Part shown: positions 25,389 to 33,455 of the stretch, one piece after another
How positions within the stretch are numbered: the stretch's first letter is position 1
Layout of the letters: every line of letters starts with the position of its first letter
NCBI RefSeq assembly: GCF_036227565.1
Contig: NZ_CP109460.1
Location: forward strand, 2,914,001-2,978,000
From: Streptomyces sp. NBC_01454
GTDB lineage: Bacteria > Actinomycetota > Actinomycetes > Streptomycetales > Streptomycetaceae
Direction: 5' to 3'
DNA length: 64,000 nt
The notes under the pieces: generated by a model
Told to the model about the DNA's origin: nothing
The model's database searches: none
The model's input: the letters and a program-made list of their open reading frames with translations, nothing else
Position numbers and translations under genes: made by a program

Positions 25389-26138
25389 TCAGGCGGCGGC
25401 CGCGGTGGCCGCGGCGGCAGCTCCCAGGAGCAGTCCGCAGAACGCCCCGAAGATCATGAAAGGCCCGAGCGGCATGGCCGTGTCCCGCCCGCCGCGCCGC
25501 GAGAGCAGCAGCCCGGCGCCGTAGAGCGCCCCGCTGAGCACCCCCGCCGCACCGCCGGTGACCAGGGTGCGCCAGCCGTACCACCCCAGGGCGACCCCCA
25601 GCCCGACCGCCAGCTTGACGTCCCCCAGCCCGAGCCCGCGGGGATTGACGGCATGGAGCAGGAGGTAGCAGACGCCGAGCAGCAGACCGCCCAGCAGCGC
25701 CCGCCGCCAGGCCCCGGTCTCCCCCGTGAGCCGGGCCACGAGCCCCAGCGCCCCCGCGCCCACCACGGCCAGCGACAGTGTCAGCGCGTCCGGAAGGCGC
25801 CGGACCCGCCGGTCGACGGCCGTCAGCAGCACCGCGAGCGGCGTCATCAGCAGCCAGGCGACAAGTTCCGGCCGCGGCCCGGTGGCCGCCGCCAGTGCCG
25901 CGCAGGCCAGCGCGGTGACCGTCGCCGTCGGCAGTGGGCCCGGTCCGTACGCCCCGCAGTCCCGGCAGTGCCCGCGTCCCAGCCAGCCCCGGGCCGGCCC
26001 CGTGATCGCATGCCCCCCGGGACAGACCGCGCGCCACTCCTCCCCGGGCCCGACGGCCAACCGGTGGGCAGGGCGCGGCAGGAGCAGCCCGGCCGCGGCC
26101 CCGTAGGCGGCGGCGAGAACGATCAGTGTCAGTGCCAC
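25389..26138 (-). CDS. tadV: Prepilin peptidase (A24 family, TadV/PilD-like)
   Basis: 249 residues, about seven hydrophobic segments. Cleaves and readies the Flp pilin and pseudopilins of the adjacent Tad locus in the membrane. The second catalytic Asp is in NPRGLGLGDVKLAVGLG (the GxGD motif), and the first is likely in AVDRRVRRLPDALTL. Before that there is a short CRDC-containing N-terminal part (GHCRDCGAYGPG), reduced compared with full PilD methylase domains. GTG start. It is the last gene of the locus in the minus direction, beyond the oppositely oriented DUF192 gene. Confidence 0.88.
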   Translation of the reverse strand: MALTLIVLAAAYGAAAGLLLPRPAHRLAVGPGEEWRAVCPGGHAITGPARGWLGRGHCRDCGAYGPGPLPTATVTALACAALAAATGPRPELVAWLLMTPLAVLLTAVDRRVRRLPDALTLSLAVVGAGALGLVARLTGETGAWRRALLGGLLLGVCYLLLHAVNPRGLGLGDVKLAVGLGVALGWYGWRTLVTGGAAGVLSGALYGAGLLLSRRGGRDTAMPLGPFMIFGAFCGLLLGAAAAATAAAA

Positions 26139-26200
26139 GGGCCGACCCTAGGACTTCGCGGGCAGGACCTCGGGGCCCGGTAGCTGATAGAACGCTGTGC

Positions 26201-26554
26201 ATGGCGCGTGGGAAGAACGGTCCGGGGGTTCTGCACGGGGCACAGGTGGGGATACCGGTGGAGATCGCGGCCTCCTACCGTGCCCGTGCCCGCGGTCTGC
26301 TGGGCCGCGACGGGATCGAGGGGGCGCTGCTGCTGACCCCGGCGAGCGGGGTGCACACCTTCCGGATGCGGTTCGCGATCGATGTCGCCTATCTGAGCCG
26401 GGACTTCACCGTGCTGGCCGTGCGCACCATGCGTCCGGGACGGCTGGGCCGCCCGCGGTTCCGTGCCCGGCACGTCCTGGAGGCGGAGGCCGGTGCGATG
26501 GCGCGCTGGGGATTGCGGCCCGGCCTCCGGCTCGGCCTCGAGTCCACCGGCTGA
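26201..26554 (+). CDS. DUF192 domain protein in the Tad locus
   Basis: 117 residues covering one DUF192 domain: ARARGLLGRDGIEGALLLTPASGVHTFRMRFAIDVAYLSRDFTVLAV. The family is a small beta fold of unknown function. No signal peptide is seen here. It is the only plus-strand gene inside the pilus locus. -10 box TAGAAC (26188-26193) ends seven bases before the ATG and there is no ribosome site, so it is probably leaderless. Its position between prepilin peptidase and OmpA-like genes suggests a pilus link, but only by context. Confidence 0.82.
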   Translation: MARGKNGPGVLHGAQVGIPVEIAASYRARARGLLGRDGIEGALLLTPASGVHTFRMRFAIDVAYLSRDFTVLAVRTMRPGRLGRPRFRARHVLEAEAGAMARWGLRPGLRLGLESTG

Positions 26555-26607
26555 GCGCGCCGGCGTGCTCGCCGCGGCCGGCCGGCGGCCCGCGCAGGCG
26601 GCCCGGG

Positions 26608-27237
26608 TCATGACGCGCGCGGGAAGCTGACCTCGACCCGGCGGTTCTTCTTGCGGCCTTCCTCGGTGCCGTTGTCGGCGATGGGGTACTGCTCGCCGTA
26701 GCCGCGGATCTGGAAGCCGACGGACGGGCCGAGGTCCTTGGCCAGTTCCTCCTGCACCGCGGTGGCGCGCCGCTTGGACAGGACCAGGCCGTGGCTCGCG
26801 GAGCCGAGATTGTCGGTGAAGCCGAACACCCGCAGGCCGGTGGCGTGCTGCTTCTTGATCTCGTCGGCGATGGTGCCGATCCGGGACAGCGCGTCCGGGG
26901 TCAGCTCGGCGCTGTCCTTGCCGAAGAGGACCTCGGCCTGGAGCGCGAAGGTCACGTTGTCGTTGGTGTCCTGGCGGCGCTCGGAGCCGTCGTCGGTCTC
27001 GACGATGGACTTGATGTTGAGGACCTTCGACGGGGCGAGCTTGGCGCCCTGGACCATCCGCAGATCGGGGTCGGTCGGGTCGATGTGCACGGGCGGGGCG
27101 GAGTCCTCGGTCACGCCCGGCGGGTCGGCGTGGGCGGCGGGCGCCGTCAGCGGCGCGACCAGCAGCAGCGCGACGGCGGCTGCGGTGACGGCGCGGCGCG
27201 GTGCGCGGCGGCCTCGGGGCATCTGGGTCGCGGTCAT
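26608..27237 (-). CDS. Secreted OmpA-family peptidoglycan-binding protein
   Basis: 209 residues from ATG 27237. A signal peptide (RRAPRRAVTAAAVALLLVAPLTAPAAHA) is followed by about 75 residues of unknown fold and the OmpA_C domain: ALQAEVLFGKDSAELTPDALSRIG, VFGFTDNLGSASHGLVLSKRRATAVQEELA, FQIRGYGEQYPIADNGTEEGRKKNRRVEV. The peptidoglycan-contacting Asp and Arg (in GFTDN and NRRVEV) are present. A monoderm has no outer membrane, so it should tie something to the wall, most simply the pilus base. It starts 10 bases after the lipoprotein gene stop. Confidence 0.9.
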   Translation of the reverse strand: MTATQMPRGRRAPRRAVTAAAVALLLVAPLTAPAAHADPPGVTEDSAPPVHIDPTDPDLRMVQGAKLAPSKVLNIKSIVETDDGSERRQDTNDNVTFALQAEVLFGKDSAELTPDALSRIGTIADEIKKQHATGLRVFGFTDNLGSASHGLVLSKRRATAVQEELAKDLGPSVGFQIRGYGEQYPIADNGTEEGRKKNRRVEVSFPRAS

Positions 27238-27247
27238 CGGTGCCCGC

Positions 27248-27838
27248 TCAGTCCGTGATCTGTACGGTGGCCGGCGGCATGGTCGGCAGCTGGAAGTCAA
27301 CCTCGGTGACCTTGGCGGGGGGCGCCGGGAACTGCGCGAAGACGGGGCGGCTGGCGCCCGGCATCAGACCGCTGAGGCCGGTGGTGCACAGGCATTCGCC
27401 GTTGGTGTCGCGCAGCACCAAATACCGCTTCTTGCCCGCCTTGTCGACGAGGGTGGCGCCGGAGATCGAGGAGCGGGAGCGCAGCTCGGTCTCGTTGGAG
27501 CGCCAGTTGATGGCGTTGAAGGGGCGGTTGCCGTGATTGGCGACCGTGCCGTTGACGGTGACGAAGCCGCCGGAGTCCCGGACGACGGAGTGCAGGGTGA
27601 CCACCACGCCGTCCGGCCCCTTCATCTCACCGATCACCTTGTCGGAGTCGGCGGCCGGGCTGCCGGGGCCGCCGTCCTTGGGGGCGGTGCTGCGGGCCGG
27701 CGGCTTGTCGCCGTCCGTGGCCTTCGCACCGCCGCCGTCGCCGCCACCACCGCAGCCGGCCACGACGAGAGCCAGGCCGACAGCGCCGGCCAAGGCGACC
27801 GCTCCTCTGGCGGCCTTCGCAGTGCGCCGAATGCTCAT
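27248..27838 (-). CDS. Putative lipoprotein of the Tad locus
   Basis: 196 residues. Type II signal peptide with lipobox LVVAGC (Cys 29), then a Gly/Lys/Pro linker and an Ig-like beta domain (VVVTLHSVVRDSGGFVTVNGTVANHGNRPFNAINW, ending VTEVDFQLPTMPPATVQITD). This resembles extracellular DUF4352-like domains. Two cysteines (ECLC) could form a metal site or disulfide. AAGGAATC precedes the ATG. Placed between the TadG-like and OmpA-like genes and probably co-transcribed, so likely an outer-surface accessory of the pilus machine. Confidence 0.8.
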   Translation of the reverse strand: MSIRRTAKAARGAVALAGAVGLALVVAGCGGGGDGGGAKATDGDKPPARSTAPKDGGPGSPAADSDKVIGEMKGPDGVVVTLHSVVRDSGGFVTVNGTVANHGNRPFNAINWRSNETELRSRSSISGATLVDKAGKKRYLVLRDTNGECLCTTGLSGLMPGASRPVFAQFPAPPAKVTEVDFQLPTMPPATVQITD

Positions 27839-27904
27839 GGATGCGATTCCTTTGATCGTCGTCTGGTCGTGTCGTGGCTCGGGGCGGTGGCCGGGTGCGG
27901 CCGG

Positions 27905-28615
27905 TCAATGGGCGAGGCGTACGGAGAAGAGGTCGGAGGCTTCGGGGAGGTCCTGGAGGTGGTCGGGGTCGAGGGCCCAGCGCTTGCCGTCGCAGCGGAG
28001 TTCGACGGGGGCGTGCCCGGGGCCGTCCTTGCCCTTGCCGCCCCCCTTGCCGTCCGCGCCGCCCGTGCCCCCTTCGCCGCCCGGCCCACCACCGTCGTCC
28101 GCGGGCGCGGGCGCGGCGAGAGTGCAGCGGGGGCCGACGACGGACGTCGCCGCGGACTTCGCATGGGTGCTGCGGGTCATCGGGATGACCGAATTCCCCA
28201 CGGTGTGACGGGTGGTGACCGTGACGGCGAACGAGGTGGGCCAGGAGTCCGGGACACAGCCGAGGCCGGAGACGTCGGCGCCGTTGCGTCCGGCGAACCA
28301 GTCCGCGCTCGCGCAGGCGGCGTCGGACGGGGCGCCGCGCCCGTTCAGCAGGTCCTTCCAGGCGGCCGGGTCGGTCGCGTAACTCCCGTCGCGCAGACCG
28401 TCGAGCAGGCTCTTGGTCAGCAGGTCACGGTACGTCTGACCGGCGGCGAGCGCGGCCGCGTCGGCGGCGGTCTGCGCACCGTTGCGGGTGGCCGCCGCCT
28501 GTCCGACGGCGAAGAAGGCGAGCGCGAGGAAGAGCAGGCCGCCGACCGCGACGATGTAGACGGGAAAGGCCTGCCCGGCATCGCGCCGGCCGTGGCGGGT
28601 GAGGGATGCCGTCAC
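27905..28615 (-). CDS. TadG-like pilus assembly protein
   Basis: 236 residues. RRDAGQAFPVYIVAVGGLLFLALAFFAVGQAAATRNGAQTAADAAALAAG is the usual Tad N-terminus: a basic start, one membrane helix, and the NGAQTAADAAALA motif of TadG/TadE-family pseudopilins. The extracytoplasmic part contains cysteines (AACASADW, GLGCVPDSW, GPRCTL, LRCDGKR) that may form disulfides, and a Gly/Asp linker. GTG 28615 follows the Flp stop by 20 bases, so they share a transcript. In other Tad systems TadG is a minor, membrane-tethered component. Confidence 0.82.
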   Translation of the reverse strand: MTASLTRHGRRDAGQAFPVYIVAVGGLLFLALAFFAVGQAAATRNGAQTAADAAALAAGQTYRDLLTKSLLDGLRDGSYATDPAAWKDLLNGRGAPSDAACASADWFAGRNGADVSGLGCVPDSWPTSFAVTVTTRHTVGNSVIPMTRSTHAKSAATSVVGPRCTLAAPAPADDGGGPGGEGGTGGADGKGGGKGKDGPGHAPVELRCDGKRWALDPDHLQDLPEASDLFSVRLAH

Positions 28616-28635
28616 GGCGGTGGCGCCGGCCCGGC

Positions 28636-28800
28636 TTAAATGCCGACGACGTCGGAAATCTTGTTGGCGATGGCGTTCGCGATCTGGCTGCCGAAGTCCG
28701 TGGTCGACAGGACCAGGACGATCGCGACGACCACCGCGATGATGCCGAGGTACTCGATCGAGGTCTGTCCCCGGTCGTTCCCCAAAAACCGCTTCGCCAT
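28636..28800 (-). CDS. flp: Flp-type pilin
   Basis: 54 residues, the size of the Flp/Fap pilin family. The N-terminus MAKRFLGNDRGQTSIEYLGIIAVVVAIVLVL has a basic leader, the processing site after Gly (DRG/QTSIEY) and the Glu-Tyr pair typical of Flp, then a single hydrophobic helix and a short polar end. The prepilin peptidase encoded at 25.4 kb should cleave it, and TadA/TadB/TadC should assemble it. The ribosome site GGAGGGG is strong, which suits an abundant structural protein, and the stop is TAA. Confidence 0.88.
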   Translation of the reverse strand: MAKRFLGNDRGQTSIEYLGIIAVVVAIVLVLSTTDFGSQIANAIANKISDVVGI

Positions 28801-29397
28801 CGTGTTCCCCTCCATGGGCGGCCGTACCACTTTGGTCCGGCTGGTCTGCCCCCGTGGTGCCGGCGCGATCGGGCGCGCTGGTGACACCAGAAAAGTACGC
28901 CGCAACAGCGTCCCCGGAACAGGGATTGCGAACCCCGTCCTGATTCCGGAACGCGGACGACAGAGACAACGGCACATTTTGGCCACTCGCTCGCACCCCG
29001 TCCACCCCCGTTCCCCCTCCGGGACCCTGCCCCGCTCCCCTGCCCATGTGGACCGTACGGCCCGACCGCACCATAGTGCGCGCGCGACCGCAGGCCTACC
29101 CACTGTGACACAACTCGTTGCTCGTGCGAAGGAGTTGAGGGGAAGCGAGGCGGGAACCACACTCATCCGGCCGGGAGCGGCGCCCGGTCGCGCCGGAGTG
29201 CGCCCCGGCGCGGCCTGGTGCGCGGCACCGGCTCGGCGCGTCAGGCACCGGGGCCGGCCCGCCCGAAGATGTGCATCCGCAAGGACGGCCCGGAGTGACG
29301 GGGGCCGCGGAAGGTGCCGGCGGGGAAGGCCGCGGAGAGGGCGGAGAGGGCCGCGCCGAGCAGCGCCGACGGGGCCGCGTCCCGGTCCGGCGCCCGG
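28801..29397. other. 597-base gene-free region between flp and tadC
   Basis: No frame here has gene-like bias. CTGGTGACACCAG (28878-28890) is a 13-bp dyad 78 bases upstream of the flp start, and CCGGAAC occurs twice (28914-28920 and 28946-28952). Such a large break inside an otherwise tightly packed locus suggests that flp has its own promoter and is expressed at another level than the assembly genes. I could not fix the promoter boxes. Confidence 0.4.
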
Positions 29398-30291
29398 TCA
29401 CTTCCCCACCAGTGAGCCGAAGTTGGTGCCCGAGCCCAGGAAGAACCCCGCGATGAGCAGGATCATCGTGGCCGGCACCATGAACGTGGTGACGACCATG
29501 GTGGCCTTGGGAACCGCGCGGGCGGCCCGGCGCCGGGCGTTCTGGGCGTCGGTGCGGCGCATGTCGTTGGCGATCTGGATCAGGGTGTCGACGATCGGCG
29601 AACCCAGCTCCTCGCCCTGCTGGAGGGCGGTGACGAACTGGGCGACCTGTTCGGAGTCGTTGCGTTTGCGCAGTTCCTCGAAGGCCGCACGGCGGCTGAC
29701 GCCCATGTCCATCTGCCGCAGCGTGATGCGGAGTTCGTCGGCCCACGGGCCCTCGTAGCGCTCGGCGACCCGGTCCAGGGCCTGACGGAAGCTCAGGCCG
29801 GCGCTGACCACGACGGCCAGCACATCGAGAAAGTCCGGAAGCGTGCGCTCGATGGTGTCCCTGCGCTGGCGGATCGCGGCCCAGATGCCGACCTCGGTCC
29901 AGAAGAGCCCGAAGAGCACCATCAGGATGCCGAGCAGCGGCTGGCCGCGCAGGAACATCACCAGCGCACCGAGGAAGCCCAGGCCCCCGTAGACGGCGCG
30001 GCGGGCCGCGTAGCGGTCGACGGTCAGCCCGCCCGGATTGCCCGCCAGATCGATCCGCCGGCGGATCCGGGCGGTGCGTGCCTCGCCCATCAGCCGCAGC
30101 ACCAGCGGCGCCCAGCGCATCCCGGCGCGGTCCACCGCCGATCCGACGACCGTGGTGCGCGTGGCGCCGACCTCCAGGGACAGCGCCAGGTCGGGCGGCA
30201 GCCGGGCCTCGCGGCGGTAGAGCGCGACACCGCAGCAGACACCCACGACCGAGAGGGCGAAGGCGAGGGCCAGCAGGATTCCGATTCCCAT
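29398..30291 (-). CDS. tadC: Tad secretion membrane protein TadC
   Basis: 297 residues. Type II secretion F domain (T2SSF) at about 130-270: ERTLPDFLDVLAVVVSAGLSFRQALDRVAE, LRITLRQMDMGVSRRAAFEELRKR, QQGEELGSPIVDTLIQIANDM. There are membrane segments near 4-24, in the middle (about 100-135), and at the C-terminus (MVPATMILLIAGFFLGSG). It forms the inner-membrane platform with TadB around the TadA motor. It starts eight bases after the tadB stop. Confidence 0.92.
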   Translation of the reverse strand: MGIGILLALAFALSVVGVCCGVALYRREARLPPDLALSLEVGATRTTVVGSAVDRAGMRWAPLVLRLMGEARTARIRRRIDLAGNPGGLTVDRYAARRAVYGGLGFLGALVMFLRGQPLLGILMVLFGLFWTEVGIWAAIRQRRDTIERTLPDFLDVLAVVVSAGLSFRQALDRVAERYEGPWADELRITLRQMDMGVSRRAAFEELRKRNDSEQVAQFVTALQQGEELGSPIVDTLIQIANDMRRTDAQNARRRAARAVPKATMVVTTFMVPATMILLIAGFFLGSGTNFGSLVGK

Positions 30292-30299
30292 AGCGATAC

Positions 30300-31289
30300 C
30301 TAGACGTCGATCTTGGAGAGGCGGCGGATGAAGAAGAACCCGAGCCCGTAGAGGGCGAAGGCCACCACGACCGCGAGCTGGCCGAGGAAGGAGGAGGTCA
30401 TCCGGTCGATGGCACCGGGCGCGATCCGGTTCATCAGCAGCAGGGTGCCGATGCCGAGCAGCGGCACGACATAGGCGGTCACGACGACCTGGGAGAGCTG
30501 GGTGCGGACCTCCCGACGGGTCTCCTTGCGCTCCTCCAGGGTCGTGGTGAGGTTGCGCAGCGAGCCGACGACGGTGCCGCCGGCCCGGTTGGAGAGCACC
30601 AGGGTGGTGACCAGGACGACCAGTTCACGCGACGGGAGGCGTGCGGCCAGTTCGCCGAGCGCCTCGTCGACGGAGTGGCCGACGGCGAGCTTGTCGGAGA
30701 CCTTGGCCAGCTCCTCGCCGGCCGGGGCCTCCAGCTCCTCGGCGGCCATGCCCAGCGCCGTGCGCAGCGCCAGCCCGGCCTGGGTGGCGTTGGCGAGGAT
30801 CCGGGAGAGTTCGGGCAGCTGGTTGATGAACTTCTCGATGCGCTTCTGCCGCTGCCAGTTGAGGAAGGCGAAGGCCGCCCAGATGGCGACCAGGGCGGCG
30901 ATCGGGCCGAAGAAGGGGGCGAGGGTGGCCTGCGCGACCAGCCAGAGGGCCACGACCGTGGCGAGCATGGCGACGAAGAACTCGCCGGGGGTGACGTCCA
31001 GGCCGGTGGCGGCCAGCCGCAGTTCGAGGCGGCGGCCGAAGCGGGTGGCGCGCAGGGTGCGGTCGACGGACGGGAAGCGGCGGCGGCGTCCGGACGGCGG
31101 CAGCGCCCGCTCATCGGCGAGCCGGTCGACGACGGCCTGCCGCTGGGCGCGCCCGGCCGCGTAGGTGCGGACGCCGGCGATCGCCAGCAGCCCGCACAGC
31201 AGCGTGGCCCCGACGGCGAGCAGGGCGGGAGGGTTCATGGCGGCCGTGGTCGTCCCCCCGGCGGCGGTGGTCAGGGCCCAGCCGGTCAT
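30300..31289 (-). CDS. tadB: Tad secretion membrane protein TadB
   Basis: 329 residues. N-terminal membrane segment, then a cytoplasmic stretch, two membrane segments (FFVAMLATVVALWLVAQ, FGPIAALVAIWAAFAFLNW), and a T2SSF domain with LPELSRILANATQAGLALRTALGMAAEEL. The C-terminal segments end in VVAFALYGLGFFFIRRLSKIDV. The ATG at 31289 overlaps the tadA stop as ATGA, so translation is coupled. An in-frame ATG at 31238 is a weaker alternative. Confidence 0.92.
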   Translation of the reverse strand: MTGWALTTAAGGTTTAAMNPPALLAVGATLLCGLLAIAGVRTYAAGRAQRQAVVDRLADERALPPSGRRRRFPSVDRTLRATRFGRRLELRLAATGLDVTPGEFFVAMLATVVALWLVAQATLAPFFGPIAALVAIWAAFAFLNWQRQKRIEKFINQLPELSRILANATQAGLALRTALGMAAEELEAPAGEELAKVSDKLAVGHSVDEALGELAARLPSRELVVLVTTLVLSNRAGGTVVGSLRNLTTTLEERKETRREVRTQLSQVVVTAYVVPLLGIGTLLLMNRIAPGAIDRMTSSFLGQLAVVVAFALYGLGFFFIRRLSKIDV

Positions 31290-32626
31290 GAGGTGGCCTT
31301 CCGGGTGGCGAGTTGGTCGTCGGTGGCCGCCACGCCGAAGGCGGGCGGGGTGGGTTCACTGGCCATGAAGAGGCGTTCGGCGACCCGGCGCGGCAGCGGG
31401 AAGTAGCGGAACCGGCCGTGCACGACGCGGTCGGCGCCCATCGGTTCGGCGTCGAAGCGGCAGACCGTCGCGATCCGGTAGTCCTCGTGGCCGCGGGAGT
31501 CGAGGAGGGCGATCTCGCTGATCCGGCGGGTGCCGTCGGCGTGCCGGGAGAGCTGGACGATGCAGTCGACGGCGCTGTTGATCTGGTCCCGCAGCGCCTC
31601 GAAGGGGATCTTGACGTCCGACATGGAGGCCAGCGTCTGCAGCCGCATCAGGGCGTCCTCGGCGCTGTTGGCGTGGACGGTGGCGAGCGAGCCGTCGTGG
31701 CCGGTCGACATCGCCTGGAGCATGTCGAGGGTCTCGCCGCCGCGCACCTCGCCGACGATGATGCGGTCGGGGCGCATCCGCAGGGAGTTGCGGACCAGGT
31801 CGCGGATGGTGATGCGGCCCTTGCCCTCCACGTTGGGCGGCCGGGACTCCAGCCGGATCACATGGGACTGCTGGAGCTGGAGTTCGGCGGCGTCCTCGAC
31901 GGTGATGATCCGCTCGCCGTCCGGGATCAGGCCGGAGAGGGCGTTGAGGAGCGTGGTCTTGCCGGCGCCCGTGGCCCCGGAGACCACCACGTTGAACTTG
32001 GCCCGCACCAGCCCCGCCAGCAGCATCAGCATCTGCTCGTCGAGGGTGCCCATGCCGATGAGTTCGGCGAGGGTGTAGGCGCGCGGGAAGCGACGGATGG
32101 TGAGGGTGGCGCCGTTCAGGGCGAGCGGCGGGATGATCACGTTGACGCGTTCGCCGGACGGCAGCCGGGCGTCGACCATCGGATTGGACTCGTCGACCCG
32201 GCGGTTGACCGTGGAGACGATCCGCTCGATGGTCTGCATCAGCTGCTCGTGCGAGGCGAAGCGGACGGGCAGCAGCTCGACCCGGCCGGCCCGTTCGACA
32301 TAGACCTGGTCCGGGCCGTTGACCATGATCTCGGTGATCGAGGCGTCCTCCAGCAGCGGTTCCAGCACCCCGAGGCCGAGCGCCTCGTCGACCACCCGGC
32401 GGATGAGCTGGGCGCGTTCGGCGGTGGAGAGCACCGGGCCCTCACGGCTGATGATGTGGCCCAGCACGCGCTCCAGCCGGGAGCGGCGCTCGGCCGCGGC
32501 CAGCGAGGACATCTCGGCGAGGTCGATCTCCGCCAGCAGCTTGGCGCGGTAGACGGCCACCAGATGGCTGTCCTGGCGCGCCTCACCGGCCGGTTCGGGT
32601 GCGACGATCCGGGCTTTCAGGCTCAT
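31286..32626 (-). CDS. tadA: Pilus assembly ATPase TadA (CpaF family)
   Basis: 446 residues. The secretion ATPase that powers Flp pilin assembly. Walker A is SGATGAGKTTLLNALS (about 220), the Asp box is ITVEDAAELQL, Walker B is RPDRIIVGEVRGGETLDML, and the His box is GHDGSLATVHANS. The N-terminal helical domain (LGHIISREGPVLSTAERAQLIRR) is that of CpaF. GGAGC precedes the ATG. It overlaps both the upstream TadE-like gene and tadB by four bases. Works as a hexamer on the membrane platform. Confidence 0.95.
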   Translation of the reverse strand: MSLKARIVAPEPAGEARQDSHLVAVYRAKLLAEIDLAEMSSLAAAERRSRLERVLGHIISREGPVLSTAERAQLIRRVVDEALGLGVLEPLLEDASITEIMVNGPDQVYVERAGRVELLPVRFASHEQLMQTIERIVSTVNRRVDESNPMVDARLPSGERVNVIIPPLALNGATLTIRRFPRAYTLAELIGMGTLDEQMLMLLAGLVRAKFNVVVSGATGAGKTTLLNALSGLIPDGERIITVEDAAELQLQQSHVIRLESRPPNVEGKGRITIRDLVRNSLRMRPDRIIVGEVRGGETLDMLQAMSTGHDGSLATVHANSAEDALMRLQTLASMSDVKIPFEALRDQINSAVDCIVQLSRHADGTRRISEIALLDSRGHEDYRIATVCRFDAEPMGADRVVHGRFRYFPLPRRVAERLFMASEPTPPAFGVAATDDQLATRKATS

Positions 32627-33072
32627 CGCGGGGCTGCTCCTTCGTCCGTGTCCGCGGCGGGACCGAGGCCGAGGGCGCCGGACTCCTGCGGGCGGGGCAT
32701 GGTGGCGCTGCGGCGGGCGGTGCCGAAGTCGTCCACGCCGGGGATGATCGAGGGGATGGTGACCGACACCGTCGCGCGGACCGAGTCGCCGCCGTCGCCG
32801 CCCACGGTGATCCCGGCCTTGATCCAGTCGCTCATCGCGGCCCGGCCGGCGGCCTGCGGGTCGGCCGGGTGGTCGGCCTGGTCCATCGAGGCGGTACGGG
32901 CCGCGGCACGCGCTCCCGTACCGGCCTGCTGGACGGCGAACGCCGCCAGGCCGAGCTGGACCACGGCCAGCCCGACCACCAGCAGGAGCGGCAGGAAGCC
33001 GAGGAATTCCAGGGAGACCTGGCCCCGGTCGCGGCCGCGGCCGCGGAGCCGGGCGGGCAGACGGACGCTCAC
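32623..33072 (-). CDS. TadE-like pseudopilin (second)
   Basis: 149 residues. GRGRDRGQVSLEFLGFLPLLLVVGLAVVQLGLAAFAVQQAGTGARAAARTASM carries the TadE motif, with a processing site at GQVSLEF and one membrane helix, followed by a polar extracytoplasmic part and an Ala/Gly-rich tail. GTG start overlaps the preceding TadE-like gene by four bases, and the end overlaps tadA. Probably a minor component of the pilus tip or base. Confidence 0.82.
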   Translation of the reverse strand: MSVRLPARLRGRGRDRGQVSLEFLGFLPLLLVVGLAVVQLGLAAFAVQQAGTGARAAARTASMDQADHPADPQAAGRAAMSDWIKAGITVGGDGGDSVRATVSVTIPSIIPGVDDFGTARRSATMPRPQESGALGLGPAADTDEGAAPR

Positions 33073-33452
33073 CTGGGGTCCTCCTTCGCGGCTCCCGCCG
33101 AGCCGACGGCCGACCACGGGAAGGTGCCCGCGCCGGGGAAGAGCACCGGGACGTCGATGCGGACCGTCGCCTTCCACACGCCGGCCACGGCGCCGCAGGA
33201 GATGCTCGCCCCGCCCCGCCAGGAGCCGGGCAGTTCGTGCGCGGCGGCGGCCCGGCAGGCACCTGCGCCGCCGCCCTCGGTCGCGGTGCCGGCCCGCGCG
33301 CCCCGGTCGGCGGAGTGGGCGGCGAGCGTATAGGCGTAGCCGACCAGGACGAGCTGCCAGAGCAGCGCGAGGACCAGCAGGATCAGCGGGAGCATCCCGA
33401 GGAACTCCACGGAGACCTGCCCCCGGTCGTCGCCGCCCAGCGGGCGCCGCAC
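33069..33452 (-). CDS. TadE-like pseudopilin (first)
   Basis: 127 residues. DDRGQVSVEFLGMLPLILLVLALLWQLVLVGYAYTLAAHSADRGARAG is the TadE helix with the GQVSVEF cleavage region. The polar part has two cysteines (GACRAA, SISCGAV) that could pair. GTG start three bases after the TadZ/CpaE stop, and it overlaps the second TadE-like gene. Together these two likely form a heteromeric minor-pilin pair. Confidence 0.82.
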   Translation of the reverse strand: MRRPLGGDDRGQVSVEFLGMLPLILLVLALLWQLVLVGYAYTLAAHSADRGARAGTATEGGGAGACRAAAAHELPGSWRGGASISCGAVAGVWKATVRIDVPVLFPGAGTFPWSAVGSAGAAKEDPR

Positions 33453-33455
33453 CGC

